Of a DNA stretch of 44,030 bases, positions 18,772 through 27,126 are shown piece by piece. Position 1 is the stretch's first letter, and every line of letters begins with the position of its first letter. A program made the translations under genes and the position numbers. Origin of the DNA: Synergistaceae bacterium (GTDB taxonomy: Bacteria; Synergistota; Synergistia; Synergistales; Synergistaceae); assembly GCA_012728165.1 (NCBI GenBank), contig JAAYFQ010000011.1, positions 1 through 44,030 on the forward strand, read 5' to 3'. The notes beneath the pieces were generated by a model that searched no databases, was not told where the DNA came from, and was given only the letters and a program-made list of their open reading frames with translations.

Positions 18772-20169
18772 TTATTTTCCTCCATATTGTTTCTTTTTAC
18801 GAGCATACCATTCTTCTATTATTCTTTGTTTTCCTCTGCTAATGGCAAGCGAACCCTCAGGAACGTCTTTTGTTATTGTTGACCCGGCTGCTGTCATAGC
18901 ATTATTACCAACTTTTATGGGAGCAATAAAAATAGTGTCACTACCTATAAAACAATTATTTCCTATAATGGTGCCGTTCTTTTTTTCACCATCATAATTA
19001 GCAGTTATGGTTCCAGCACCAATATTTGTGTTTTCTCCGATTTCACTATCACCTATATAAGAAAGATGTGGAATTTTTGTTCCTTTTGATACATGACTGT
19101 TTTTAATCTCTACAAATCTTCCTACATGCACATTATCCATAAGTTCGGTACCTTCTCTTATAAATGCATATGGCCCTATTGTTGAGTTATCTCTCACATA
19201 ACTATTATTTATTCTAGTAGAACCTATTATACTTACATTGTCTCCTATTTGTACATTATTAAGCACTGTGAAACTTCCGATTCTTGAACCAGAACCAATT
19301 GTAGTGCTACCCCAAAGCTGTACGTTTGGCTCAAGGACAATGTCATTTCCAAGCTTTACGTCTGGTCCAATCCAGGTTGTAGAAGGATCCATAAAGCGAA
19401 CACCAGCTAACATCCATTTTTTCAAAATTCTGTTGCGCATTATTAAAGTAGCTTCAGCAAGCTGAGTGGGGTCATTTACGCCAAGAAACTCATTGGAATC
19501 CGTAGTTTTTATTGCGTCAACCTTACCATTATTTTCCTGTATTAAAGTCAGCACATCTGGTAAATAGTATTCTTTTTGTGCATTTTTACATGTGAGTTTA
19601 TCTATTACTTTGAACAAAAATTCGGTGTTAAAAGCATACATTCCACTGTTTACTTCGTGACATTGGCGCTGAAGATCAGTTGCATCTTTTTCCTCTACTA
19701 CCTTAACTTTATCGCCAAATCTAATTACTCTGCCATATCCTGTTGGTTCTAATGTATCAAAACTCAAAAAACTACATTTATTATCAGAAGCAATATGTTG
19801 TTCTAAAAAAAGCTTTAATGTGCTAGCTGTTATGAGCGGTGTATCACCAGGAAGTATGAGTATATTTTTGTACTCTTTCCACCAGGATTGTGCAAGTTTA
19901 ACTGCGTGTCCAGTGCCAAGCTGCTCTCTCTGCCAAAGCACATCAACATTTTTATATGTAGTTCCAAGCCATTCTTCAACTTTTTCACCGCAGAACCCAA
20001 GCATTACGGCAACATTTTCAACTTCAGCATTTTCCACTGCAGCTAATAGGTAATGAATAAGCGGCTTATCAAGCAATGTTTGAAGAACTTTCGGAGTTCT
20101 ACTATGCATACGTGTACCTTTGCCTGCAGCAAGAACTAATACACAGAACGATTCTTTCTTTTGAGGCAT
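18772..20169 (-). CDS. glmU: Bifunctional GlmU (GlcN-1-P acetyltransferase / GlcNAc-1-P uridyltransferase)
   Basis: A 465-residue bifunctional enzyme making UDP-GlcNAc from glucosamine 1-phosphate, acetyl-CoA and UTP. The N-terminal pyrophosphorylase domain shows LAAGKGTRMHSRTPKVLQ, QLGTGHAV, LPGDTPL and EVNSGMYAF. The C-terminal left-handed beta-helix is marked by hexapeptide repeats from about residue 250 on, with GAGTITANYDGEKK and AAGSTITKDVPEGSLAI near the end. It supplies peptidoglycan and, where present, lipopolysaccharide synthesis. It acts directly after GlmM, which is encoded 2.5 kb away in another transcript. GGGGAG lies 8 bases before the ATG. Confidence 0.97.
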   Translation of the reverse strand: MPQKKESFCVLVLAAGKGTRMHSRTPKVLQTLLDKPLIHYLLAAVENAEVENVAVMLGFCGEKVEEWLGTTYKNVDVLWQREQLGTGHAVKLAQSWWKEYKNILILPGDTPLITASTLKLFLEQHIASDNKCSFLSFDTLEPTGYGRVIRFGDKVKVVEEKDATDLQRQCHEVNSGMYAFNTEFLFKVIDKLTCKNAQKEYYLPDVLTLIQENNGKVDAIKTTDSNEFLGVNDPTQLAEATLIMRNRILKKWMLAGVRFMDPSTTWIGPDVKLGNDIVLEPNVQLWGSTTIGSGSRIGSFTVLNNVQIGDNVSIIGSTRINNSYVRDNSTIGPYAFIREGTELMDNVHVGRFVEIKNSHVSKGTKIPHLSYIGDSEIGENTNIGAGTITANYDGEKKNGTIIGNNCFIGSDTIFIAPIKVGNNAMTAAGSTITKDVPEGSLAISRGKQRIIEEWYARKKKQYGGK

Positions 20170-20229
20170 CGCTACAACTCCCCTTCAAGTTTTAATCTAA
20201 TTATTCGAAATTGATTCAGAAATTACAAT

Positions 20230-20304
20230 TGGCTGGGGCGGATGGACTCGAACCATCGATGCCGGAGTCAAAGTCCGGTGCCTTAACCGCTTGGCTACGC
20301 CCCA
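20230..20304 (-). tRNA. tRNA-Gln (anticodon UUG)
   Basis: The minus strand folds into a full cloverleaf. The acceptor stem is TGGGGCG (20304-20298) with CGCCCCA (20240-20234), followed by G73 and an encoded CCA. The anticodon stem CCGGA/TCCGG encloses the loop CTTTGAC with TTG at the anticodon. The T arm contains GGTTCGAGTCC. A likely promoter sits immediately upstream. Confidence 0.97.
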
Positions 20305-20319
20305 AAATGCGCATCGGTA

Positions 20320-20346
20320 ATTATATATCATAATGACAAAACACAA
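20320..20346 (-). promoter_or_regulatory. Promoter for tRNA-Gln
   Basis: A perfect TATAAT on the minus strand (20325-20320) ends 15 bases before the tRNA. A weaker TTGTGT (20346-20341) lies 15 bases further up. A GC-rich ATGCGC stretch follows the -10 box, as at many stringently controlled stable-RNA promoters. Confidence 0.45.
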
Positions 20347-20585
20347 CAGCTAATTGGATAAGATATCATTTCAGTTTGTATCTTCTGACTATTTTTTTTA
20401 AAATTGGCAAATAATATATTCTGATGATATGTTCAATTAACTGTTATTATCGATATGATTTACTGCACAATTGAATATTCTATCTGCAAGCACTGTTTTT
20501 GTCTATTTTTTATTGATAATATTTTAAATATGCTTCATTAGTGACTATTTTGTTCATTGTAATAATATTTATATAATTTCTGAAT

Positions 20586-20593
20586 GCTATAAT
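20586..20593 (+). promoter_or_regulatory. Extended -10 promoter for the orphan secreted gene
   Basis: TGCTATAAT (TG at about 20585-20586, TATAAT at 20588-20593) is an extended -10 element without a good -35 partner. It would give a leader of about 70 bases to the ATG at 20673. Confidence 0.4.
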
Positions 20594-20672
20594 TATAATA
20601 TACTTTTGTATATAACCAAACATACATCATTGGGTAGGTATCTTTTGTTATATATATTTTAGGGGTGTACAT

Positions 20673-21776
20673 ATGCGAATAAAACCAACTATGAAATATT
20701 TTCTTGCTTTATTTTTTGTTCTGTGTTTCCTGTTTCTTCCTAAATATCAAGCAATTGCGAATCCCGATATAGATTCATATGAAATAAAAATTCCATTTGT
20801 GGTTGGAGAGTCCGTAACTGCGTCTTACAATGGCCAACAATACACAATAGGTGAAGTTGTAGCCCTTCCGACTAAAACACGTTGGCCAAGCTATACCGCA
20901 AGTGCATGGGGAGTCCCTGGTGAAATATGTGCTAGTGCAGTAAACGCAATCCACATGCTTGTCTCTGTTGAAAAAGATAAAGGGCGTACTATGAGCATAA
21001 TTCCTAAAGAAACAATAGCTCCCGCTGCTGGGGCAGGTGCTTCTATTGTTCTTTCGACAAAAGCAGGCTATGGAATATTTGGTTCATGGTCACCCACAGT
21101 CGGTTCACAAGTATTTATTCAAAAACAAGGTTCTTCTTTAAAAGAATTATTAAATATAGATAATCTTCCTAAAAGTGGAGATGCTCTCGTAATATATGTG
21201 CAAAATTTGCAGCTTCCATATATGGCTGAAATAGAAAACCACCCAGGCGGACGCGTAACTATTTGGGATAAAGATGGTTACAACGTTATCGGAAGAGTTA
21301 TTAAACCAGTTGGTGGGACAGGGCGATTTGAAGGAACTTTGTTTCAACGTACATCCGCTTTACGCGCAAATCATAGTGGAGTTATAGACTACAGCACTTC
21401 GCCCTACGGAAAAATCGGCGGATTTCAAATTATCCCTTGGGAACATGCGATTTCATCAAAAGAAATGCAAGGAGCATGGGATATGACACAGTGGTTAATT
21501 ATTGGACCAAAAGACGGCATTTCAAAAATAGGAAGCACTTTTCCTTTATTTAAACAGGGACTAGTGACAGGCCCCTCTAATGGAGAAACGCTGTGGGATG
21601 TTTGGTCTACATATGGAAAAAAATCTCTTTTCCTTGTTCGAATAAATGGAGGTCCGTGGCAGAAGATTTTTGATATAACAGGTAAAAATGATACTGCTCT
21701 CAGTGCCGTCACGCATTTACGACTATACTTCCCTTTTCACAGAGAAATTCAAGAAAGTCCTAATAAATGTCAGTAG
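20673..21776 (+). CDS. Secreted protein of unknown family
   Basis: I do not recognise this 367-residue protein. It begins with a clear signal peptide: a basic MRIKPTMK head, a hydrophobic core around residues 9-22, and a likely cleavage after AIA near residue 29, so it should be exported. The mature part has no visible membrane span and only two Cys, one near residue 90 and one next to the C-terminus. It is rich in Gly, Ser, Trp and aromatic residues, with beta-strand-like segments such as WSPTVGSQVFIQ and GRVTIWDKDGYNVIGRV. AGGGG sits about 7 bases before the ATG. It is the only complete plus-strand gene here, isolated between galU and tRNA-Gln with its own promoter candidate, so neighbours give no hint of function. 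Confidence 0.85.
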   Translation: MRIKPTMKYFLALFFVLCFLFLPKYQAIANPDIDSYEIKIPFVVGESVTASYNGQQYTIGEVVALPTKTRWPSYTASAWGVPGEICASAVNAIHMLVSVEKDKGRTMSIIPKETIAPAAGAGASIVLSTKAGYGIFGSWSPTVGSQVFIQKQGSSLKELLNIDNLPKSGDALVIYVQNLQLPYMAEIENHPGGRVTIWDKDGYNVIGRVIKPVGGTGRFEGTLFQRTSALRANHSGVIDYSTSPYGKIGGFQIIPWEHAISSKEMQGAWDMTQWLIIGPKDGISKIGSTFPLFKQGLVTGPSNGETLWDVWSTYGKKSLFLVRINGGPWQKIFDITGKNDTALSAVTHLRLYFPFHREIQESPNKCQ

Positions 21777-21828
21777 TAAAAAACTCTAGCGAAACTTAAA
21801 ATATATTTAGTAATTAAATACGTATAAT

Positions 21829-22707
21829 CTATATAATTCTTTCTTCTTTCAGTGTTTCTAAAACTATTTTTCTCAATTTCTTGTCCTGAAGAGCCTTTAC
21901 AATTGTAGCTTTTATCCAACCCTCTCTCACTCCGCAGTCCAGTCTTTTCCCCTTAAATATACATCCATACACGGGTTCTGATTTCAACATAGATGCTATA
22001 GCATCTGTAAGTTGAAACTCTCCCCCTCTCCCTGGTTTGATTCTTTTTAAATGAGAAAAAATAGAACGAGATAGGATGTATCTTCCCATTATAGCCAAGT
22101 TAGATGGAGCCAATTTAGGATCAGGCTTTTCGACTAAGCCGTTAATTTTATATATACCAGGTTCTACTTCTTCAGCATCTACAATTCCATATCTTGAGGT
22201 CTCATTATTAGCAACTTTTTCTAGACATAGAATTGACCCTCCATATTTTTTTCTTACTGTATCTAACTGTGTTAATACAGTTGGGGTTGATATCATGACA
22301 TCATCTGGAAGTAATAACGCAAAGTGGGACTTACTACAAAACTTTTCTGCACATAGAACAGCATGTCCCAACCCTAACGGTTCTTCCTGTAAAGCATAAT
22401 GAAAGGCTGCTAGATCAGGTATTTTGCTTATTAAAGAAACCAAATCTTTCTTATTTTGATTTAAAAGATGTTTTTCTAGTTCTATAGAATGTTTAAAGTA
22501 TTTTCTTATTGATTCTTTTCCAGTTCCTGTGATAAAAACAATTTCGGTGCACCCTGACGCAACAGCTTCGTCAACACCATGATGAATTAAAGGCCTGTCT
22601 ATTAGCGGTAGCATTTCTTTTGGAATATCCTTTGTTGCAGGCAAAAACCGTGTTCCTAGTCCTGCAACAGGAAATACTGCTTGTTTAATGGTTTCGAAAT
22701 CAGACAT
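21829..22707 (-). CDS. galU: UTP-glucose-1-phosphate uridylyltransferase
   Basis: A 292-residue GalU-type nucleotidyltransferase that makes UDP-glucose from UTP and glucose 1-phosphate. The N-terminal signature is AVFPVAGLGTRFLPATK, followed by PKEMLPLIDRPLIHHGVDEA. Further motifs are EEPLGLGHAVLCAE, LLPDDVM and VEKPDP, and GGEFQLTDAI near residue 235. The catalytic-loop segment reads ATKDIPKEML where many GalU proteins have ATKAMPKEML. The ATG overlaps the glmM stop in TAATG, so phosphoglucosamine mutase and this enzyme are coupled, joining two sugar-nucleotide steps for the cell envelope. It converges with the orphan secreted gene 52 bases away. Confidence 0.95.
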   Translation of the reverse strand: MSDFETIKQAVFPVAGLGTRFLPATKDIPKEMLPLIDRPLIHHGVDEAVASGCTEIVFITGTGKESIRKYFKHSIELEKHLLNQNKKDLVSLISKIPDLAAFHYALQEEPLGLGHAVLCAEKFCSKSHFALLLPDDVMISTPTVLTQLDTVRKKYGGSILCLEKVANNETSRYGIVDAEEVEPGIYKINGLVEKPDPKLAPSNLAIMGRYILSRSIFSHLKRIKPGRGGEFQLTDAIASMLKSEPVYGCIFKGKRLDCGVREGWIKATIVKALQDKKLRKIVLETLKEERII

Positions 22708-24080
22708 TATGATTCTTCCGAAAGGATATTTTTTATAACATTTTCTAGCATTGTTGCAATCTTTTCCTTTAGTTTAGCATCACGTGACTCAACAAAGATT
22801 CGAAGTAGCGGCTCAGTTCCCGATGGGCGAAGCAACATTCGACCTTTTCCTGAAAGCATTTTCTCTGCTTTTACTATAGTTTCTTTTAAAATAGGGTGAT
22901 TCATAAGTTTCTCTTTATCTGATATTTTTATATTTGTTAGTGTTTGAGGATATTTGTCAAATCTATCAACCAATGTGGAAATATCTTCATTAAGTTCCTC
23001 AATAGCCTTTAGAAACAAATTTCCTGAAGAAAGTCCGTCTCCTGTGTTCGAATAATTTAGAGCAATTATATGACCGGACTGCTCGCCACCAAGCATTGAT
23101 TTTTCTTTACGCATGGTATCAAGTACATACCTATCACCAACTCCACATCTAAACACTTTTATGCCTTCTTCTGCAAGCAAATCTTCAAGGACCATATTAC
23201 TCATAACTGTAGCTACCAAACCTGAGCCAAGCTCATTCTTGATAGCAAGCCATCTTGCAATGACCCACAACATAATATCACCGTCAATTATGCGTCCTTT
23301 GGAGTCACACATAAGAACTCTATCTGTATCTCCATCATATGCGATTCCAAGCTTTGAAAAATTTTTAACTGTTGCAGCAGAAAGAAAATTCATATGTGTT
23401 ACACCTACTCCATTGTTTATATTAAGTCCGTCAGGAGTATTTGCTAAAAAAGTTACTTTGTCGTTCCAATGCTTATATAAAGGCTTTACAAAAGTAGATG
23501 CAGCACCATTTGCTGCGTCTACGGTAATGGCAAAATTTTGTGATTTTATAGTATTAAGAAACAAAATCAATGAGCTTAGATATTCCTCGGAAAAATGTCC
23601 CCCTCTGAAAATAATCCCAACTTCGCCACCAATTGGACGTTCTTGTTCTTTTTCAAATTCCAACATTTCTTCTATAAGAAGCTCATCCATATCAGTTAAT
23701 TTAAAGCCTTTTGAATCTAAAAATTTTATTCCATTATACTCTGCAGGATTATGTGATGCGCTTATTATAGCGCCCCCACTAAAGTTATTTTTCGATAAAG
23801 CATAGCTTGCTCCGGGCGTAGGGATTACTCCTAAATCTGTAACATTCGCTCCAGCAGAGTTCATTCCGGCTATCAAGGCTGATTGAATCATAGGGCCTGA
23901 ATGTCTCGTATCCCTGCCAACAGCTATGTTAAGACATTTATGTCCTTTCTTATTTAGAAATAAAACATAAGCTCGTCCTAATTTAAGAACAAATTCAGGT
24001 GTCATATTATTATTATTAGCTATATCTCTAATTCCATCCGTGCCAAAATATTTTCTTTTCTTATTTGAAATATTTTCCAT
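22707..24080 (-). CDS. glmM: Phosphoglucosamine mutase
   Basis: A 457-residue phosphohexomutase converting glucosamine 6-phosphate to glucosamine 1-phosphate. It begins with KYFGTDGIRDIAN, has the phosphoserine loop GGAIISASHNPAEYNGIKF, the metal loop AYDGDTDRVLMCD, the sugar-binding GGEQSGHII, and the phosphate-binding RPSGTEPLLRI. These mark GlmM rather than a plain phosphoglucomutase. The order cdaA-ybbR-glmM is highly conserved in Firmicutes, where GlmM binds and restrains CdaA, so c-di-AMP synthesis may be tied to cell-wall precursor supply here too. AAGGGG lies upstream of the ATG. Confidence 0.97.
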   Translation of the reverse strand: MENISNKKRKYFGTDGIRDIANNNNMTPEFVLKLGRAYVLFLNKKGHKCLNIAVGRDTRHSGPMIQSALIAGMNSAGANVTDLGVIPTPGASYALSKNNFSGGAIISASHNPAEYNGIKFLDSKGFKLTDMDELLIEEMLEFEKEQERPIGGEVGIIFRGGHFSEEYLSSLILFLNTIKSQNFAITVDAANGAASTFVKPLYKHWNDKVTFLANTPDGLNINNGVGVTHMNFLSAATVKNFSKLGIAYDGDTDRVLMCDSKGRIIDGDIMLWVIARWLAIKNELGSGLVATVMSNMVLEDLLAEEGIKVFRCGVGDRYVLDTMRKEKSMLGGEQSGHIIALNYSNTGDGLSSGNLFLKAIEELNEDISTLVDRFDKYPQTLTNIKISDKEKLMNHPILKETIVKAEKMLSGKGRMLLRPSGTEPLLRIFVESRDAKLKEKIATMLENVIKNILSEES

Positions 24081-24122
24081 AAATATTTGCCCCTTTCGGC
24101 AATAAAAGCTAACGCTTAAATA

Positions 24123-25421
24123 TTAATTTAGATTTTTTATAACAACAGTTTCAGGCTCGATTTTTTTTATTGAGAACCCTTCCTTTAAGTTTTCAACCAA
24201 TATCGGCAGTGTTAGTTGCTTAGAAACCACATTTGAAACATCAATATATATATTACATGGGACTTTTGAACTATGAAGTGCATCCATGGACGTTTGAGAG
24301 CCTTCTATTGTCAAAGTTGCCACATGCGGAGAGATCTTAAATTCATTTCGATTTCCACCAACCAAGTTAATCTCTACGTCTGTAAATGTTTTAGTTGTAG
24401 TTTTATTGCGCACTTTAATCTCGACTCGTGCACTCTCTGGGCCTGTTATTTCAATTTCTGGGTCTAAGTTTGTTGGACGGAGCGGGACCATAAGTTGTAT
24501 GTTTTGTTCTAATCCTGTTATATCGATGGGTGGCAATATTAATTCTTTCATCTTATTTATAGCACTACTTTTCCCATGTATAGACACTTTTTCAGGAGTA
24601 ATTTTTATTGAATCTAATTCCAAACCCTCTATTGGATAGCCTACAACAGATACTTTTACCGGAATTTTATCTGCCTGCATTTCATCTTCAAGCTTCACTT
24701 TGACTTTTACAAATTTAACTGAACTTGATATTCGCTCAATGTTTTTTTTATCTTCAGTCCCAATAATTTCTAACAGAGCTTTTAGATCGCCATTCTCATC
24801 TAATTTAGAAATCGGTAATATGGCATTTATGGCTTGAATTCCTAATATATCGGATTCTGAACCTCCTACTGTTATTTCTTCTGGACTTATATCTACGGAA
24901 GAGATAATTTTGCCTTTGGGCAATTCTCCTTCTAAGCGCCAAGTAATAGATATTTTGCGTTCAATAAATCTAGACAGTTCAACAGGAACTGTAGTTTTAT
25001 TCCAACTCCTTAATCTTACTGTCGCTGGAACTTCGACTTTTGTTGGCAAATTATATTCACCAACTGGGAGTCCCTGTAAATCAACAGATACCTTAATGTC
25101 AGATGCTTCTACACGTGAAAGAGCACTAATTCTTCCTGATATTTTAACATCAAGAGTTTTCGTGGGAGTATAAATAATATGTCCAGTTGGAAGGTTGTCA
25201 TACTGAATTCTTACTGTTACGCTTTTTGTCCCCTCAGTATTGCCATTCCAAGCAATGAAAACCCAAATTAAGAGCGAAATAAAGAGAGAAATAGCGGCTA
25301 ACATTATTTTGGTGTGAAAAGGCCTCCCTGCTCTTGTAAAAGCTTTTTTCGTTATATTTGAAAAAAAGGTATGAATAATACCTATTCTGATTTTTATATA
25401 TCTAAACAGTTTATTAATCAT
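24123..25421 (-). CDS. ybbR: YbbR-domain membrane protein (CdaR-like)
   Basis: A 432-residue protein with one N-terminal membrane helix (residues about 40-62, LAAISLFISLLIWVFIAW) and an extracytoplasmic part built of YbbR-like repeats. Each repeat includes a hydrophobic strand followed by a V-x-I-x-G or V-T-V-G-S type turn, for example ISPEEITVGGSESDI and ITPEKVSIHGKSSAI. I place the start at ATG 25421, 8 bases after GGAGG. It overlaps the cdaA stop by 8 bases. In Bacillus and Listeria, YbbR/CdaR partners the diadenylate cyclase CdaA and modulates it. The same role is inferred here from the conserved cdaA-ybbR-glmM order. Confidence 0.9.
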   Translation of the reverse strand: MINKLFRYIKIRIGIIHTFFSNITKKAFTRAGRPFHTKIMLAAISLFISLLIWVFIAWNGNTEGTKSVTVRIQYDNLPTGHIIYTPTKTLDVKISGRISALSRVEASDIKVSVDLQGLPVGEYNLPTKVEVPATVRLRSWNKTTVPVELSRFIERKISITWRLEGELPKGKIISSVDISPEEITVGGSESDILGIQAINAILPISKLDENGDLKALLEIIGTEDKKNIERISSSVKFVKVKVKLEDEMQADKIPVKVSVVGYPIEGLELDSIKITPEKVSIHGKSSAINKMKELILPPIDITGLEQNIQLMVPLRPTNLDPEIEITGPESARVEIKVRNKTTTKTFTDVEINLVGGNRNEFKISPHVATLTIEGSQTSMDALHSSKVPCNIYIDVSNVVSKQLTLPILVENLKEGFSIKKIEPETVVIKNLN

Positions 25422-26244
25422 TAGATATACCTCCAGGCCACTTTTGTTGTATTTCGTCGCGCAATCGAGCCATAAAGTTTGAATCCTTTCCACCATCGTA
25501 ACTGAAATAATGATTGCAAATACTTCTTACTTGATTTTCACTGAGTGGTCTAGAAAGAAGACCACCTACAGCTATTGTAATTTCACCACGTTCTTCTGAA
25601 ACTACTAATGCAAAAGAATCTGTGATTTCTGTAACACCCAATGCCGCTCTGTGCCTCGTTCCGTACCATCTAGAGATATCAGTCTTTTCGGTAAGTGGCA
25701 GATAACAACCAGCAGCAACAATACTTTCTTGGTCTAGAACGACCGCACCATCATGCAATGGAGTCCCTGGCCAAAAAATCGATATTAGCAGTTCTTCTGT
25801 AATATCTGATTTTAAAAGAACCGCTGTTCTCCAAACTTCTTTAAGACTTGTATTACGCTGAAGTACGCATAGAGCTCCTATTCTCTGAGCCTTGCAATAG
25901 AGCAGAGCTTTTGTAAGATGTTCAGCTTTAATATCTGTGGATTTTTCATCTCTGTCCATTCTCCAAAGATGTCCTTTCCCTAATTCCTCAAGCATATGTC
26001 TTAACTCAGGCTGAAACAAAATGGGTATAACAATAATGAAAGCACCGAGAACCTTCCCAATAATCCAAGATAACGTACGCAATTCGAGAATGTTAGCAAG
26101 AGCGCCAATGAGACCAATAATTAACACGCCACGAAGCAGTTGCATTGCTCGTGTACCGACAAGCAACATCAAAACTCTATATATTATAAATGCAACAATA
26201 AAGATGTCGGGCAGATCCTGCCAACGCAAATCAAAAAATGGCAA
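25414..26244 (-). CDS. cdaA: Diadenylate cyclase CdaA
   Basis: A 276-residue membrane-bound diadenylate cyclase. Three hydrophobic segments occupy about residues 14-80. The cytoplasmic DAC (DisA_N) domain carries the catalytic DGAVV (D165-G166-A167) and GTRHRAALG (R197-H198-R199) motifs, both intact. It condenses two ATP to cyclic di-AMP, a messenger in potassium, osmotic and wall homeostasis. The start is TTG 26244 with GGAGG 7 bases upstream. The next gene, ybbR, begins inside its end, and glmM follows. The probable degrading enzyme PgpH is encoded 14 kb away in the same window. Confidence 0.96.
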   Translation of the reverse strand: MPFFDLRWQDLPDIFIVAFIIYRVLMLLVGTRAMQLLRGVLIIGLIGALANILELRTLSWIIGKVLGAFIIVIPILFQPELRHMLEELGKGHLWRMDRDEKSTDIKAEHLTKALLYCKAQRIGALCVLQRNTSLKEVWRTAVLLKSDITEELLISIFWPGTPLHDGAVVLDQESIVAAGCYLPLTEKTDISRWYGTRHRAALGVTEITDSFALVVSEERGEITIAVGGLLSRPLSENQVRSICNHYFSYDGGKDSNFMARLRDEIQQKWPGGISND

Positions 26245-26277
26245 TTCAGCACCTCCTCAGAAAACCATACCGTTATA

Positions 26278-27126
26278 TTATAACTTATTTGCTCTTAATT
26301 TACGAAGTAAAGAAAGATTTTTAATATCTCCGTCGTTATCTTTGGGTGTCTCAAGTATTGCTGGTATAAATTTAAACCGTTCATCTTGCATAAACAATTC
26401 AAAAGGGACAATTCCTATTCTTCCGTTTCCTAAGCTTGCATGTCTATCTTTTGTCGAACCTAGCTCGCCTAAACTGTCGTTTAAATGCCAACACTTAATA
26501 TTATGAAGACCTAGCTGTCCTATCAATTGCAACGTTACATCATTATACAATTCTATAGTTCTGATGTCATAGCCTGCTGCAAAAATATGGCATGTGTCAA
26601 CACAAAAACCAATTCTTGGATTGTTATTTAATTTATTATGAATATATGATAATTGCGAAAAATCATGTCCTATGACTGTTCCTTGGCCTGACATAGTCTC
26701 TAATAAAACAGAAACTTTTGTTTTCTCAGTTATCTTAAGTATCTTCGACAGTGAATCAGAAATCCTTTTAATTGCAACTTCTGAAGAAAATTCACGTGCA
26801 AAACCGGGATGAAGCACAACATCTGATATTCCTAGCGAAGAACACCTAAAAATCTCTTTTACGAGTGTATCCTCACTCTTTTTTCTAAGGTCATCCGTTC
26901 CTGCAAGATTTATCAAATATGATGCATGTGAAACAACCTTTAAAACTTTGGACTTTTCCAAGGCATTTTTAAAGTCTTTTATTTCTTCAGAAGACAACTC
27001 TTTGCTTTTCCACTGAAGCTGATTACTTGTAAATAGTTGCATGGATTCACATTTTAGAGCATCCGCACGCTCTACAGCTTTAAATAATCCGCCTGCTGCA
27101 GATACGTGTGTACCTATAAGAGGCAC
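26278..27126 (-). CDS. nfo: Endonuclease IV (AP endonuclease)
   Basis: A 282-residue zinc-dependent AP endonuclease of the TIM-barrel Nfo family, cutting 5' to abasic sites in base-excision repair. The three PROSITE-type metal regions are visible: VLLETMSGQGT, GFCVDTCHIFAAGYDI, and WHLNDSLGELGSTKDRHASLG. Earlier ligands appear in SHASYLINLAG and VVLHPGFA, and a last Glu in AILETPKD. The start is GTG 27126, overlapping the pyk TAG stop in TAGTG, which implies translational coupling to pyruvate kinase, an unusual functional pairing probably reflecting simple operon packing. Confidence 0.96.
   Translation of the reverse strand: MPLIGTHVSAAGGLFKAVERADALKCESMQLFTSNQLQWKSKELSSEEIKDFKNALEKSKVLKVVSHASYLINLAGTDDLRKKSEDTLVKEIFRCSSLGISDVVLHPGFAREFSSEVAIKRISDSLSKILKITEKTKVSVLLETMSGQGTVIGHDFSQLSYIHNKLNNNPRIGFCVDTCHIFAAGYDIRTIELYNDVTLQLIGQLGLHNIKCWHLNDSLGELGSTKDRHASLGNGRIGIVPFELFMQDERFKFIPAILETPKDNDGDIKNLSLLRKLRANKL

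Larger units (their letters stand above)
20305..20672. other. Divergent gene-free region
   Basis: This 368-base, very AT-rich spacer separates tRNA-Gln on the minus strand from the orphan secreted-protein gene on the plus strand. It contains one promoter candidate for each direction. Between about 20350 and 20580 I see no gene remnant, riboswitch-like fold or strong hairpin. Confidence 0.6.

Noticed and set aside
20586-20672. Riboswitch in the leader of the orphan secreted gene
   Set aside because: Only a weak 8-bp AT pairing (TATATAAC with GTTATATA) with a large loop is present, and no known motif core.
23113-23805. Plus-strand open frame of 230 codons opposite glmM
   Set aside because: It is the antisense shadow of the conserved glmM coding sequence, with no ribosome binding site and no recognisable domain.
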